From positions 79,605,025 through 79,665,024 of the forward strand of contig CM043958.1 in assembly GCA_014529385.2 (NCBI GenBank): a stretch of DNA of 60,000 nucleotides, read 5' to 3'. The position numbers and the translations under genes were made by a program. This stretch comes from Adiantum capillus-veneris. Taxonomy: Eukaryota > Streptophyta > Polypodiopsida > Polypodiales > Pteridaceae. The notes below the pieces were generated by a model that was not told where the DNA came from, did not search any database, and was given only the letters and a program-made list of their open reading frames with translations. Positions 47,261 through 58,195 of this stretch are shown here, one piece after another. Each line of letters begins with the position of its first letter. Within the stretch, counting starts at the first letter, position 1.

Positions 47261-48207
47261 ACTCTATCCTCTTTTTTTTTTTCTCACACCTCTACTCTTC
47301 CTTAAGCCTTAGTGATCTCTATCTATTTGAAAAGATATTTGTTTTTCATTGCTTGGTAACTTTCCAAGCATTTTCCTCCTTTCCAAGCCTTTTTCTCTCA
47401 CCCTCTTCTATTTCATTTCTCTTAAACCTTCCTCCCACACCTTCAAACCTCTCATACTACTTTCACCTTTCATCATTTCTTTGGAAGCCATAAGCACCTT
47501 AATTAACAAGTCCAAAGACGTGGATGCCAAGAATAAATGAAGATTCAAATCACCCAAGAAGAAAATCCTTTGCACACCACTCAAGAGAGAGGTTCCGTGG
47601 TTGGAGCATCCGTTTTGATGATGATACAAGTGTCTCCTTCGTTGATGAGTGTAATCACATCGACGACCATCCTTGCGAAAAACACGGATAATGATCCTCT
47701 TACTAATTTCTTTGGATCTGTGTGGTTGTTAGCCATATCTCATCGGATTAGATTGATGCACATGTTGTGCCATATAATCACTCGTTGCCTCGCATCCCCC
47801 TTTGCCGTCTTTTGGACAACCTGGCCCCTGATTTTCTTGCTAATGTTGGAGAAATAAGGTCTTGACACCATATTAACATATTGTACTATTTTTTTCTCCA
47901 TATCTATCTTATTGTAGTTGTTGTTTTAAGTTGTGTACTTTAAACCCTTTTAATAACAGTCTGTGGTGGTTTTATTGCAACAGTCTTTAAATGTTGTTCA
48001 AAATCAAATTTCATTATTATGGAGTGTGAACCGTTGAATTGATTTGTTGCATGTGTATAAGTGCTCACAAGTGTGACAAAATGGAAGGACACTCATCACA
48101 TTGGTGGTTAATCTTTTTGCCCAACATATATCACAACATTTGAGAAGACAAGTCACATGTATGAGTGAGAGGATAGTGACAGAGAGAGATTTATAAATTA
48201 TGAATGT

Positions 48208-48213
<6 letters not shown>
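47261..48213. other. Unassigned sequence
   Basis: T-rich at first (TATAAAAACTTACTC at 47250), then ordinary composition. Frames of up to 106 codons (47537-47857) show no motif I recognise. No gene is supported. Confidence 0.4.
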
Positions 48214-48257
<44 letters not shown>

Positions 48258-48356
48258 CAGATGATGATGGAGAAGAAGAAGCTTGGGTGGTATAGTAATA
48301 GAACCATTTACCACTTTTTAAACACACATACAACCATCGTCAAAGCACACACATAT

Positions 48357-48417
<61 letters not shown>

Positions 48418-48557
48418 TTTTCTTTGGAATCTGCTCATCAGATTTCAGAAAAGCGCTCGTCAAAAAATGCTCGTCAAAGAATTATGTCCTCCATTAAGTA
48501 CACTACTCTCTCTCGAGTAGTGTACTTAATGGAGAGAGATAATTTTCAAGAGATAGA

Positions 48558-48636
<79 letters not shown>
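48214..48636. repeat. (TA)n and three (GA)n microsatellites
   Basis: (TA)n at about 48211-48226, (GA)n at 48227-48254, 48359-48414 and 48569-48634. A perfect 20-bp inverted repeat lies between the last two. Confidence 0.95.
48489..48534. repeat. Perfect 20-bp inverted repeat with 6-nt spacer
   Basis: The left arm 48489-48508 (starting CTCCATTAAGTACAC) is the exact reverse complement of 48515-48534. The spacer is TCTCTC. It could extrude a cruciform or code an RNA hairpin; it is also a possible product of fold-back during replication of the neighbouring repeats. Confidence 0.95.
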
Positions 48637-48637
<1 letters not shown>

Positions 48638-49427
48638 ATTGTGCTCCAGGGCTTCTCCGTCATGCCGATGTCCTGTGCCACATCACCATTACTGTCGTCC
48701 CCATATTTGTTTCCCATGCTCTTGCTACTTGCGATGGTTGCTAAGCCCCCCTACCCCCTTCCCCATGTTTGTGTGATTGCGGCGTTTTATTTTGGTTTTT
48801 GTCTTTTGTTTCTATGTGGACTTCTCCTTTTGTTTTATTGTTGTTGCCTGTTTTTCATGCCTACTTGCTTGTGGTGTTTTTTTGTGTGTGTTGCTTGTGA
48901 TGTGTACTTTGGTTGTGTCTGTGTGCATGCGTGACTGAGGGGTGTGTGTATGCTTGTATGGTTTTTCTACTTGTTGCTTGGTTTTGTTGTATTCTATTAG
49001 AGTACATGGTGGGACTAGGAGATCTAGAGTCTAATATTGGAGATTCTTTGGTGGAGTTTTCAAACTCCTCGTCAAAGTCTGTTGCTTGTTTTCACTTCAT
49101 TACTCTGCTACATTCCTCTCTTCTTTGACATATCACCCATCTTTTGTGAGTGACTTTGTATCATTTTTCGTATGGTATGTTGTCATCAAATATTTTTTCA
49201 CTACCAATTCTTTTTATTTTGTCATGCCTAGGGGCCTATAACTTATGTAATACAAAGGGGTCTCTTTGACTTTGACTTTCTCCATTGCATTTCATGGTAG
49301 TTACCGTCTCTTGAATGGGCACCTCTTGCAGCACCATTTGGTTATCCTCTTGAGCCTCTTTCCCCACCCATACTTCAACCTCTTTGTTTCTCATTAAATC
49401 CTTTGATGATATCTTGGGCTTCTTCAG
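48637..49427. other. Unassigned T-rich sequence
   Basis: No frame with a recognisable domain. A short hydrophobic frame (48641-48934) follows T/G-rich composition and is not convincing. Confidence 0.4.
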
Positions 49428-49820
49428 TTATGCTCCATACCGTCTTAGGTGGTTTTCCTTTGGCTTGGAGGTGCTATGTTTTATAGGTTTTGGTGGATAT
49501 CCTCTTCTTCCTCTTCCTCCTTTTACTTCAATAGTTGCTAGGGCATTTTTGGCACTCATTAGGTAATAGGAGGCCTTTTTTCTTAGGGCATGTTTTAATA
49601 TTTCCAAATTTTTATACTTGCCCTTGTAATTGCCTAGGGGGCCATTGTAACAATTTTTTTGTCCCCTTGGGATTGGCACCATTTTGGGGGCACCAAGGGG
49701 GTTGAAGAAATAGATTGTTAGCAATGCTTGTTGAGAGAGAGAGAGAGGGAGAGAAGAGAGAAGAGAAGAGGAGGAGAGGAGAAATTTTAACGTCGTAGGA
49801 ATAATCCTAAGAGAGCTCAA
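49428..49820 (-). CDS. Unrecognised 130-codon frame, possibly part of a decayed element
   Basis: The central part (GKYKNLEILKHALRKKASYYLMSAKNALATIEVKGGR) has a normal amino-acid mix and reads like real protein, followed by a basic Arg/Gly/Pro-rich end. The N-terminal 35 residues are serine/leucine-rich and overlap GA-rich DNA, so the true start may be downstream. Past the stop at 49428 the same frame continues with gene-like residues. No family is recognised. Confidence 0.25.
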   Translation of the reverse strand: MSSLRIIPTTLKFLLSSSSLLSSLPLSLSQQALLTIYFFNPLGAPKMVPIPRGQKNCYNGPLGNYKGKYKNLEILKHALRKKASYYLMSAKNALATIEVKGGRGRRGYPPKPIKHSTSKPKENHLRRYGA

Positions 49821-49856
49821 ATTCTATCCGGCGATTCCTGAACTCGAGACCTCATA

Positions 49857-49883
49857 CACACACACACACACACACACACACAT

Positions 49884-49929
<46 letters not shown>
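49857..49929. repeat. (CA)n-(GA)n compound microsatellite
   Basis: (CA)n at 49857-49881, a short ATAA, then (GA)n at 49886-49929. Confidence 0.95.
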
Positions 49930-49932
<3 letters not shown>

Positions 49933-50809
49933 AGGGGAGGTTTTACTGTCGAAGGAAGATATCAAAGGGCGTGAGAGGTGTGCAAAAAACCATTCAAAGA
50001 CCAAATTTGGTACAACTTTTGTGTGTGTGATAAACCCTACTTGTCCACTCATCTAGTTAGTTCTAACTTCTAAGGAAAAAGAGGGTACAATGATAATAAT
50101 ATCGGGCATGTCAGTGGACTTGTTTTGTGCATCGTTCTTTTGAACAACATTTGGGAAGTCGGCTGTTGGAAATTGGAATCCAGTTTAGCCTCCATGAAAC
50201 ATAGAATATATTATATGAGACGAGATCACATCCAAAGAATGTATATGTGGTGTACAATAGGCGATATTTAGTAGTTGCTATTGGTGCTAGCGTTGTAATT
50301 AGGATAGTTGCTCTTGGAATGCCACTATACTTTACTGCCCAAGTTCTTCTACCAATGTACACCACAAATAGGTCTATAAAAATGCACTATCTAACCTTAG
50401 GGAGATGTGGAATACAAGTGAAGTTCATAACTTGTTGATTTGTAGTTTTTTCTACGAGTAGGAAGGAGAACATCGGAAGCTAGTGGATGAAAGGGGCGAC
50501 GACCCGGTCGGCTTGTACAATCGCACAAGTCACCCCCATGAGTACACCTTGTCATAGCCACACCCATTGGCCCTTGTTGCATCCGGCCCCATCGGACCAC
50601 CCCTTCTCATTGTTGTCATAGACGCACCTGTTGGCCCTTGTTGCATTCAACCTTGTCCACGCCATCACACCGTCATCGGCCCTCATTGATGCATTGTCGA
50701 CACACTTGACCACATGCCACCCCTCTTACCTTCTTTTTTATGTAAAATCTCTTCTGAATGGGCTATTCATTTGGGATTTGCTATGGAAGAACCACCATCA
50801 TTAGTCCTT
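49930..50809. other. Unassigned sequence
   Basis: No supported gene, RNA or repeat. Short frames lack motifs. Confidence 0.4.
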
Positions 50810-50906
50810 CCATGAAGCTAGAGGTATTCATGCCTCTATTCCCAAATTCCAATTCCTCCCATGAAGCTAGAGGTATTCATGCCTCTATTCCCAAATTCCA
50901 ATTCTT
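50810..50906 (+). repeat. 49-bp tandem duplication
   Basis: CCATGAAGCTAGAGGTATTC at 50810 recurs at 50859, and the two copies are identical for about 46 bp. Confidence 0.95.
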
Positions 50907-51009
50907 GAAGGTGGCTAGAGAGGTCTTTTGCTCGTTTGTCTCTTTATGCAGCTCAATTATTACCCTTGAATCAATCCTCTAGAAAGTGAGTCTTTAATCT
51001 TAGTACCGA

Positions 51010-51080
51010 CGTGCGCTAGCTTAGTTGGTTGAGCATTCGATCTCCGTGACTTGGGTCATGGGTTCATGCGAGTCCCAGGG
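51010..51080 (+). other. tRNA-like / SINE-head-like sequence
   Basis: TAGCTTAGTTGG (51017-51028) fits the Pol III A box and GGTTCATGCGAGTCCC (51061-51076) resembles a B box with a small insertion, spaced as in tRNAs. The acceptor ends do not pair and there is no CCA or clear anticodon arm, so this is a tRNA-derived SINE head or a tRNA relic, not a working tRNA gene. It abuts the left inverted repeat. Confidence 0.45.
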
Positions 51081-51125
51081 AATTCATTAACGTAATCACG
51101 ATCGGGTGATTACGTCAATAGCTTT

Positions 51126-51346
51126 CGTATTTACACAAAAAAATCACATGATCACGTTAATTTTTAACGTGACTTTGAATATGACTTGCAAAAACCTATA
51201 GAGCTAGTTAGCCCTCCAGGTTTTCCATTTTTTCCTACGGGACCTGCCGGGCTATTCCATTTTCCCAGCGGGCCCGTCGGGTATACATAATAGACCGGCA
51301 GGCCCACCGACAAAATGAAAAAGCTCGGCAGGAATAATTATATATA
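51126..51346 (+). repeat. Left long inverted repeat of the 8-kb unit
   Basis: It shares with 58952-59173 (inverted) the blocks CGTATTTAC (51126), GATCAC (51150), a 39-bp block starting CCTGCCGGGCT and ending GGGCCCGTCGGG (51243-51281, about 30 of 39 identical) and ATAATTATATATA (51334-51346), in the same order and with nearly equal spacing. Total lengths are 221 and 222 bp. Confidence 0.7.
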
Positions 51347-52247
51347 ATAAACAGTGTGCTAACCACGGTCTTTTAGCTAGGAAAATCCTTGGGGAGTGTA
51401 TCCGAGTGCCGGGTATAGTCATCTCCTTGTGAATTGACCTAAGGTTACAGAGTCACAAGTCCTTTTTTTGGGCCGAACGTAATTCTTAATTCGATAACCA
51501 CTTCTAAAATTTTTTAATTCGTTTACCGACATAAAGTTAAGAAACTAAAACAACTGAAAACTTGGAGAGTCATGCTCATTGCAAAGAAGCCATTGGTCCA
51601 AATGAGGGTTGTAATTGTTTTTAGAAGATGAGCATATGTAAATGACGAGTCGATAGTCAAGGGTCGCATGTACTATACTAGTGTACCGGGCATATAAAGA
51701 TCCTTGAAGTCTTGCATTTGAGTTGATTTATACTTGTCACTCCACAATATAAGAGCTATAATCCTTAATTGGGTTACAAGTAGTCCTCAATTGAGTGATT
51801 ATATTGAAGATTTATTTGCGTCAGTTCATGCATTGGTTTATACAGAGAGTGAATTATGTATTACGATAGATTATTAGTGCATGAAATGACCAATCATGTA
51901 TTTTATTGCTTTCGTTTGTTTTTCTTGTAGCAATTAATATTAGCTGTGTCTTATTGTTTGCAAATCAAAGTGGACATATAAATAATCATTATAATAATAA
52001 TTGCATAGAGATATTCATAGCATTGTTATAGTTATTATGCCATGCATAGACTACATTGCAATGTTTATGGTTGCTCACAATATAGGTGATATGTGGATTG
52101 ACTAGCGTGCATTGAAAATATCATATTGTGCATCATGGTTACTTTCATATTGAATGGTTTTTAAATTTTAATATATATTGAAAATAAGAAAAATGTTTCA
52201 AAAATTGAACATCTGGTTCTTTTGTCTTTAGTTTTAATTTAAAAGCA
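51347..52247. other. Left interior of the 8-kb unit, non-coding
   Basis: AT-rich. At 51483-51543 TTCTTAA and TTAAGAA flank a loop that contains CGTTTACCGAC and, inverted, GTTATCGA, both similar to the loop motif of the hairpin array near the right end. Confidence 0.4.
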
Positions 52248-54453
52248 ATGGAGCAAAATGTGGGCACTAGTGGTACGAAGAAGCCAAAGAATAAAAAATC
52301 TCTTGGCAAAGAGTGGGATTATGCTCACAACATATGCGGCCGATATATGGAGTGGCAATGTAAATTTTGTCACACAACAAAATCAGGCGGTGCACCACGT
52401 ACTAGGGATCATTTTCTGGGTAGTGCTAAAAAGAGTTGTAAGAAATGTAAACATCCTCAGACACTTGCAGTTGCAAAGCGTTTGAGAGAAGAGCTCGCCA
52501 AAAAGGGTGGCAAGAGACAAGAGACATATATATCTGTGGCTTCGAGTCAAGAGTTCCCAGAGCCAAATATTAACTCCGCAGATCTTGTAGTGGCGCCAAC
52601 TAACCTTGGAGAACAACCTGTGTAAGGAGAGGAAATTCCAGGCAGTGTACCTTTTAAACGTCACAATGAAGGTGGACTTAGTGAAATGCGTCAAAAATCA
52701 TTACATCAAAGCTTTTGAGTGCAGTCTCTAGAAGAAGCACAAACTACACTCGCCAAAGCAATATTCTTTTTTGGAAGTGCTTTGGTCATGGTAGACAACA
52801 ATCATTGGAAGGATGCTTGGAAGAAAATCGATGAGTTTGGTCCAGGATTTTCAGCTCCTTCTTATCACACGATAAGAAATTTTTTCTTGGACAAATGTTA
52901 CACCGAAGTCAAAGAGCATGTTGGCAAAATAATACTTGGGAATATTTCACTTTTAGGATGTACGATTGTGAGTGATGGCTGGTCAAATGTTCAGAGAAGA
53001 CCGTTGATCAATGTAATGCTGGTTTGTCCAAGGGGAGAAACGTTTATAAAGGCGATTGATAGTTCTGGTGCAATTAAAAGTGGCAAACATTTCTGAGGTC
53101 TTGATAAATGTAATTAAAGAAATTGGTGCTGAACATATCGTTGAAGTAGTCATGGACAACGGAAAGAATTGTAAAAATGCCAGTAAATTAATAAAGAAGT
53201 GCTTTCCACACATTTTTGCCAATGGTTGTAATACGCACAGCTTAAACTTGGTGCTGAAAGATTGGTACACTAGCGAAGAAACCACATGGTTCGCCAAAAT
53301 GATTGATACAGCACGTCAGGTTGTGAAATTTATCTTGAAACGACAAAGAGTGCTCGATTTGTATAGGATGCGCATGTCAATGATGTTGAAACTTCCTGCT
53401 GAAACTCGGTTCTTCACACATTTCTATACCTTGGAATCACTTCTTCGTAATAAATGCAGTGTAATTGACACATTCAATTGCGCGGCCTTTGATGAATGGT
53501 AGCTTGAGTAGAAAGAAAAAGCGAAAGATAAAATTACATGTTTACATGGCAATGTAAACAAGGTTGCTTGGTGGAGGAGTGTAATGGATGCATACCATGT
53601 AATGATACCCGTTATGTTCGCAATCTGTAATCTTGATCAAAGGGCACCACACTTGGGCAAAGTGTGGATGACATGGTGGTCAGTCCAACAGAGTCTTGAA
53701 ATTCCCAAAGAGCTGAAAGAGTCTGTAGTAGAGAAGAAGTGGTGATTACCATTCTCTGGCAAACAACAAAAAATTTTGGCTAAGTATTTTCATGTAAGGT
53801 GGAAGAGCGCTCATAGTCCACTCCATAGAGTTGCTTACATGCTCGATCCAGAGTATTGTAATTTAGATCTAATGTCCAATATAGAGGTGGTAAGCAATTT
53901 CTATCACGTGGTCAACACGTTCTACTCCAACTTTCAGGACCAAATTGATTGCATCAAAGACATGAGTGCATTTAGATTAAAAGAAGGTCCTTTTGCGAAT
54001 GATTTTATACATGTAATGGCAAAAGAGCAACTTGCATGGAAGTGGTGGATGATGAATGGTGGAGAGCATTACTCTACCTTATGTCCCCTTGCGATGAAAG
54101 TACTCTCACAATGTGCAGCAAACTCAAGTTCAAAGAGAAACTAAAGTATCTACAAGTATGTTCACAGCACTATTCGCAACAGACTATTAATAGACAGAGC
54201 AAAAAAATTAGTGTATATATTTTGCAACGAAAAGATATTGAATCACATCAAAAGTGCTGGCTACGAGGAGGAAATGCCAACTTGGTTGTATGATTGTCAA
54301 AACGAAGATGAAGAAGAGTTCAATGTTGGTGTATCTTAATACACTATAGATGAAATAGAAGAGAATTTGATAATAGATGTGGAGGTTGAATTACAAAGAG
54401 AACCACAACACTCAGACTTAGAACCAGATAACAACTCAACAGATTCAATATAG
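52248..54453 (+). pseudogene. hAT-superfamily transposase (BED finger, DUF659, hATC), decayed
   Basis: The N-terminal BED-type finger has CKFC...RTRDHFLG (52370-52440). The catalytic half matches the DUF659 hAT pattern: GCTIVSDGWSNVQRRPLIN (52960) and VVMDNGKNCKNASKL...NGCNTHSLNLVLKDW (53145-53270). Next come ETRFFTHFYTLESLL (53400) and LDPEYCNLDL. The hATC dimerisation segment reads WWMMNGGEHYSTLCPLAMKVLSQCA (54040-54120) and continues after a stop with IRNRLLIDRAKKLVYIF (54170). Frame 3 is used to about 53.09 kb, then frame 1, so there is one shift. Stops lie at 52623, 52716, 53500, 53512, 53743 and 54142 (the last where hAT proteins usually have Trp). It is inactive, but the whole length is recognisable. 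It lies inside the inverted repeats. Confidence 0.85.
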
Positions 54454-54568
54454 CTTGAGAGTAGAACGAGTAAATGTTAAAAACCATTGTAAAAAACCTT
54501 GTATTCAAATGTATTTTGAGTAATTACAATGCTTCATATTCGCGATAGTACATAGTTTGTCGATCTCA

Positions 54569-55592
54569 ATTGTGTTGCCCTGAAGCAGCATCTTGCTCAT
54601 CAAACAGATTTCTAATTGTGATAGGGGTATCTTGGCGGGCTTGCTTGAATTTATACTCATTTTCCATGCCAAACATAATATATATCCCTTGTGGAATATC
54701 TTGTGAGCAGATTGCATATTGACTACTATTTTGCATTAAACGAATAAGACAAACTAAATGATAATAATGACCACATGTCAATGTATAATATCCACTCCAT
54801 CCATCAAAATTCTTGTAGCAAATTGGACCTTGGGAAGATGAGAATGCATCTGAAGTAGATGAGGGGACCAAATCTGGATGCATGACAAGGTGGCTAATGT
54901 GTGTCCCTTGTACAAGTGTTGGATTCACTCACTGTGTTAGATTTTGAACGTCCTGGCTTAAGCGGTGAATGCTCTTCTCCATCCGGACTTGTGAGGGTTG
55001 AGGTGTCTGGGTGGCTATAGAAAGCCGTGTTATTTTTGCATCTTTCTCTGTCAACTATGTCATGTAAATATCCTTCTCTCTCTTTAACTATAGGTCGGTG
55101 CCTTCCACTATCAATGCCAGCTCATCTCGGGTGAAAGTGACACAACTCTCCCTTAAATCACGAGTGGCAACAGTTGTCTCCTTTGACGAGAAGTCTACTG
55201 GTCGCTGTTGCACAAAGTGAACATATAACATTTTTGCAAAATATAGCGTACAATCTGCATTGTGCAGGAGATGGCCATAAACCTCCAAATAAATCCTCCC
55301 AGTGTTTTCTTTGATCGCATCATGGTTGCACTTCAAAACCTCCATCTTCTTTTCTTGATATCTGCGTCCTCACATGGCCATATTGTCTTGATCATGTCCT
55401 TTGTCACTTCTTTATTGATCTCTTTTCATTGCATGTGGTTTGGATTTGCGCATTTTGAGAGTCATCGAGCAGTACGCGTCGCTTGTTGTGCCGACATGCT
55501 GTGTGCCAGAGACCATGCGCTGCATTAATGACCGCTTGTTGTTGATCATTGGGTAGTGATTGGGTGCCAATATCTTGTTCTTCATCGACCAT
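54569..55592 (-). pseudogene. RING-like ORF with upstream decayed coding sequence
   Basis: The minus-strand frame 54928-54566 contains PICYKNFDGWSGYYTLTCGHYYHLVCLIRLM...YAICSQDIP, a RING-finger pattern (CGHYYHLVC is the CxHxxHxxC core) in which the second Cys is Asn and the last Cys is Ser. Upstream frames 55345-55088 (YFAKMLYVHFVQQRPVDFSSKETTV) and 55592-55404 are gene-like and separated by stops, so the gene is either spliced or decayed. It ends close to the 3' end of the hAT gene, convergent with it. A ubiquitin-ligase role is not supported, given the missing ligands. Confidence 0.45.
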
Positions 55593-56067
55593 TTTCTCTT
55601 AGAGCTGCAATCAACAGATAGACAAATATTCAATATCATTGAAAAATATATATTCTCACGATTCAACAGTCTCACAGATGCAGAATATAGCAACTTCTCG
55701 TTCACTACAAAAGATCGCGAAATCCACTAAATCAAACCACAACAAATGCGACTAATTGAACCACAAGGCAAATTTGAAATACTGACAGTTAAATGACAAA
55801 TTTGAAATGACTAAAGATAGTTGACTCAATTAGATGAACCACTTCAAACCAGATAATACACTTCAATAAAAAATAGAATACCCTGGACAAGACATATGTA
55901 TATCATAGAAATATTTAAATCGGATAAAATGATGGTACAAGTTCAACAAGGGGACGTTGGACAGGGTTAGGGTATGTCTTTAAATATTCTTTGAAAAATA
56001 TAAACACGTCAGAAGAATTTCTTCTTTGTTCCCACTCTTTTAACTTCATCCAACAATCCACTTTAAT

Positions 56068-57500
56068 TCAAATAGCCCTCATAACATCTTCATCGGAGTG
56101 GTGAAAAACTTCTTCTAGAAAATAAACTTTTCTGGCTGCACTCCAAAAATCTACCAGCATGTCTAATAGGTATCCCAATGCATAAATGTCGCTCGCTTTT
56201 GTGTATGCATCTGTGCACCGTGGATTGTATAGTTTGGGAGCAATCCATGGTCGCTTAGCCATCTTGGCATTCCCTGTTCTCTGTGCATCCAAAACTGTAG
56301 AGTCAGAGTGTGCGCTTGGATGCAGATAATTAATTGCTGCGCGCTTAGTTGGTGTTCTCAGCATCATACTCCAATCAATGATATCGATGCGGGGTTTATT
56401 GGTGCGAGTAAAGTCCAACATTATGTTGAACGGGTGCACGCCATTGTGCACTATACCGACTGAATGGGCAATCGCAACGCCGTTGATTAAGGCGTGACAA
56501 ATGACTGGCATCTGCTCGATCATTGCTTTGATCCGCACTGTGTCTATCTCGCTTACAGAAAGATTTGCTACATGCGATGACCTCCAACCGTGTTGTAGCC
56601 TATGCATGTGTCGTCTGAACAATCCATGAGCAAATGATAAGCGGCACATCATGTCGCCCATGGTACCCCCATTGTAGTATGGGAATATTGTGATCCAAGG
56701 AGCTTCGGTAGTAAACCCAATGCACCTTACAATGGAGGGGTGAAGCGTTTGCATTCCTTGCTCTGTCTGAAAGCTGTTAAATTTCGCCTCACTCCCTCCC
56801 TTGTAACATTTTCCCACATATGTAATGTGGTCTGGAAAAAATGAGATGCCTTTGATGGTGTACAATGTGCACACACCGAAGGAGCCTGCTCCAATCCTCC
56901 TACCTTCTACCAAGGCTTTGTGAGGGATGCCGACAAGATGAGCGCACTTTGCATTCAAAGCCATGCGCATGATTGTGCCGGTGCCGCTGGATCGACCTCC
57001 CAAAGCTACTTGCACATCTTGGGCCATTTTCAATCTCTTGGGTAAGGCTGCTTGGTCCTGCGCTTTCACATGCTTCATCTTTACCTTCTGTTCTTCCCAC
57101 AATTTATCCCAAGCTCTAATTTTGACATGCCGCAGGTAGGTGGGATATCTTCCTTTAAGTCTCTGCAACATACTTTCATATTGCCTAACACTGTCCTAAT
57201 CTTATGGTGGGGGTCAAATTCTCGAATCCCCGCTGGAATCAACAAATTGTATTGGCCTTCAAGTCGCAACCTGTGCTCTTTGTTCTCCCATATAGCGCTA
57301 GTGAGGTCCTTGATGTAGACATCATTTTCACTAATCTGCTGTATGCGATCATCTGCACATGATGAGATTGCCAAAATACATTCTTTACAAATGGAACGCA
57401 TAATACTTTTCTTTTGATCTGGCATCATATTTGCACTGGACAATAAAAAACAGCATATCAAATACAAATTCATGGTTGCGAATGACGCTAATACTCTCAC
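56068..57500 (-). CDS. Pseudokinase-like protein inside the inverted-repeat unit
   Basis: The 367-codon frame (57171-56068) has a glycine loop RRIGAGSFGV, an invariant-Lys candidate VGKCYKG, a helix-C-like FQTEQGMQTLHPSIVRCIGF and a gatekeeper region TIFPYYNGGTMGDMM. The catalytic loop reads HNGVHPFN: Asp is Gly and Lys is His, while Asn is kept. DFG reads DWS, APE reads APK, and the F-helix SDIYALGYLLDMLV is normal. The mid-loop changes point to a pseudokinase. Upstream, an overlapping frame (57500-57081) codes IRSICKECILAIS...RTVLGNMKVCCRD, which should precede it, so a single frame shift near 57.15 kb (or an error in the read) probably separates the two. The 3' end lies about 0.5 kb from the RING-like sequence on the same strand. 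The subfamily is unknown. Confidence 0.6.
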
Positions 57501-58195
57501 ACTATTTCAAGAAAACCCTTAACCACCACTTGAAGACTTTAAGAAATGTGCAAGGAAATATTGATAAAAATTGAAAGCAATCTTCACTTAAAATTGCAAT
57601 CTGTTACACGTGTAAAATGAAGATCAAACAAGTGGCTTATAAGAACTTAATTCAGATCAAACAATACATGTTAACAATCTGGCACATTTTAGCATGTATT
57701 GAATTTTTAACTTAGATTTTTCTCCGTGCGTAGATACTAATTTAAACAAAGCACACACCGAGTTAAAAATTTCAAAAACATTTAAAACATTGGAAGTATA
57801 CAAATTGGACTAGCAAATTGTGTTCACACACTTTTTTACATAGAATTTATGTAAATGTAGCAATCAAAAAAGCGATGATAATTGATGCTCTTTAAAAAGA
57901 TACAAAAGAATATTTAACATGCAAATTGTGTGCATTTAGATTTTTTACAGAGGATTTGTGTAAATGAAGCATTAAAAATAGCGATAATGCTTGAGAGTCC
58001 TTTAAGAAGATAAAAAAAGAATATTTAACATGCAATTTGTGTGCAAATACTTTTTTACATATAATTTATATAAATGAAGCATTTAAAATAACGATGATTG
58101 ATGAATAAAATATTCTTTTGAATATGATTAGCTAGTATATAATTTCAAATGGATAGTTAAAAACAACAAAATCAAACAATTCATACATTTTGTAT
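57501..58195. other. AT-rich non-coding segment
   Basis: It includes three diverged direct repeats at about 57835, 57945 and 58043, each with a version of TTTTTTACATAGAATTTATG, AAATG and AGCGATGAT. A putative 5' region of the kinase-like gene. No gene is supported. Confidence 0.5.

Noticed and set aside
48641-48934. Small hydrophobic membrane protein on the plus strand
   Set aside because: The hydrophobic run simply follows T-rich composition. No conserved pattern or start context supports it.
51010-51080. Functional tRNA gene
   Set aside because: The acceptor stem does not pair and the T-arm region has an insertion. Only the Pol III box-like motifs are supported.
54569-54928. Active RING E3 ligase gene
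   Set aside because: Two of the zinc ligands are substituted and upstream coding sequence is broken by stops.
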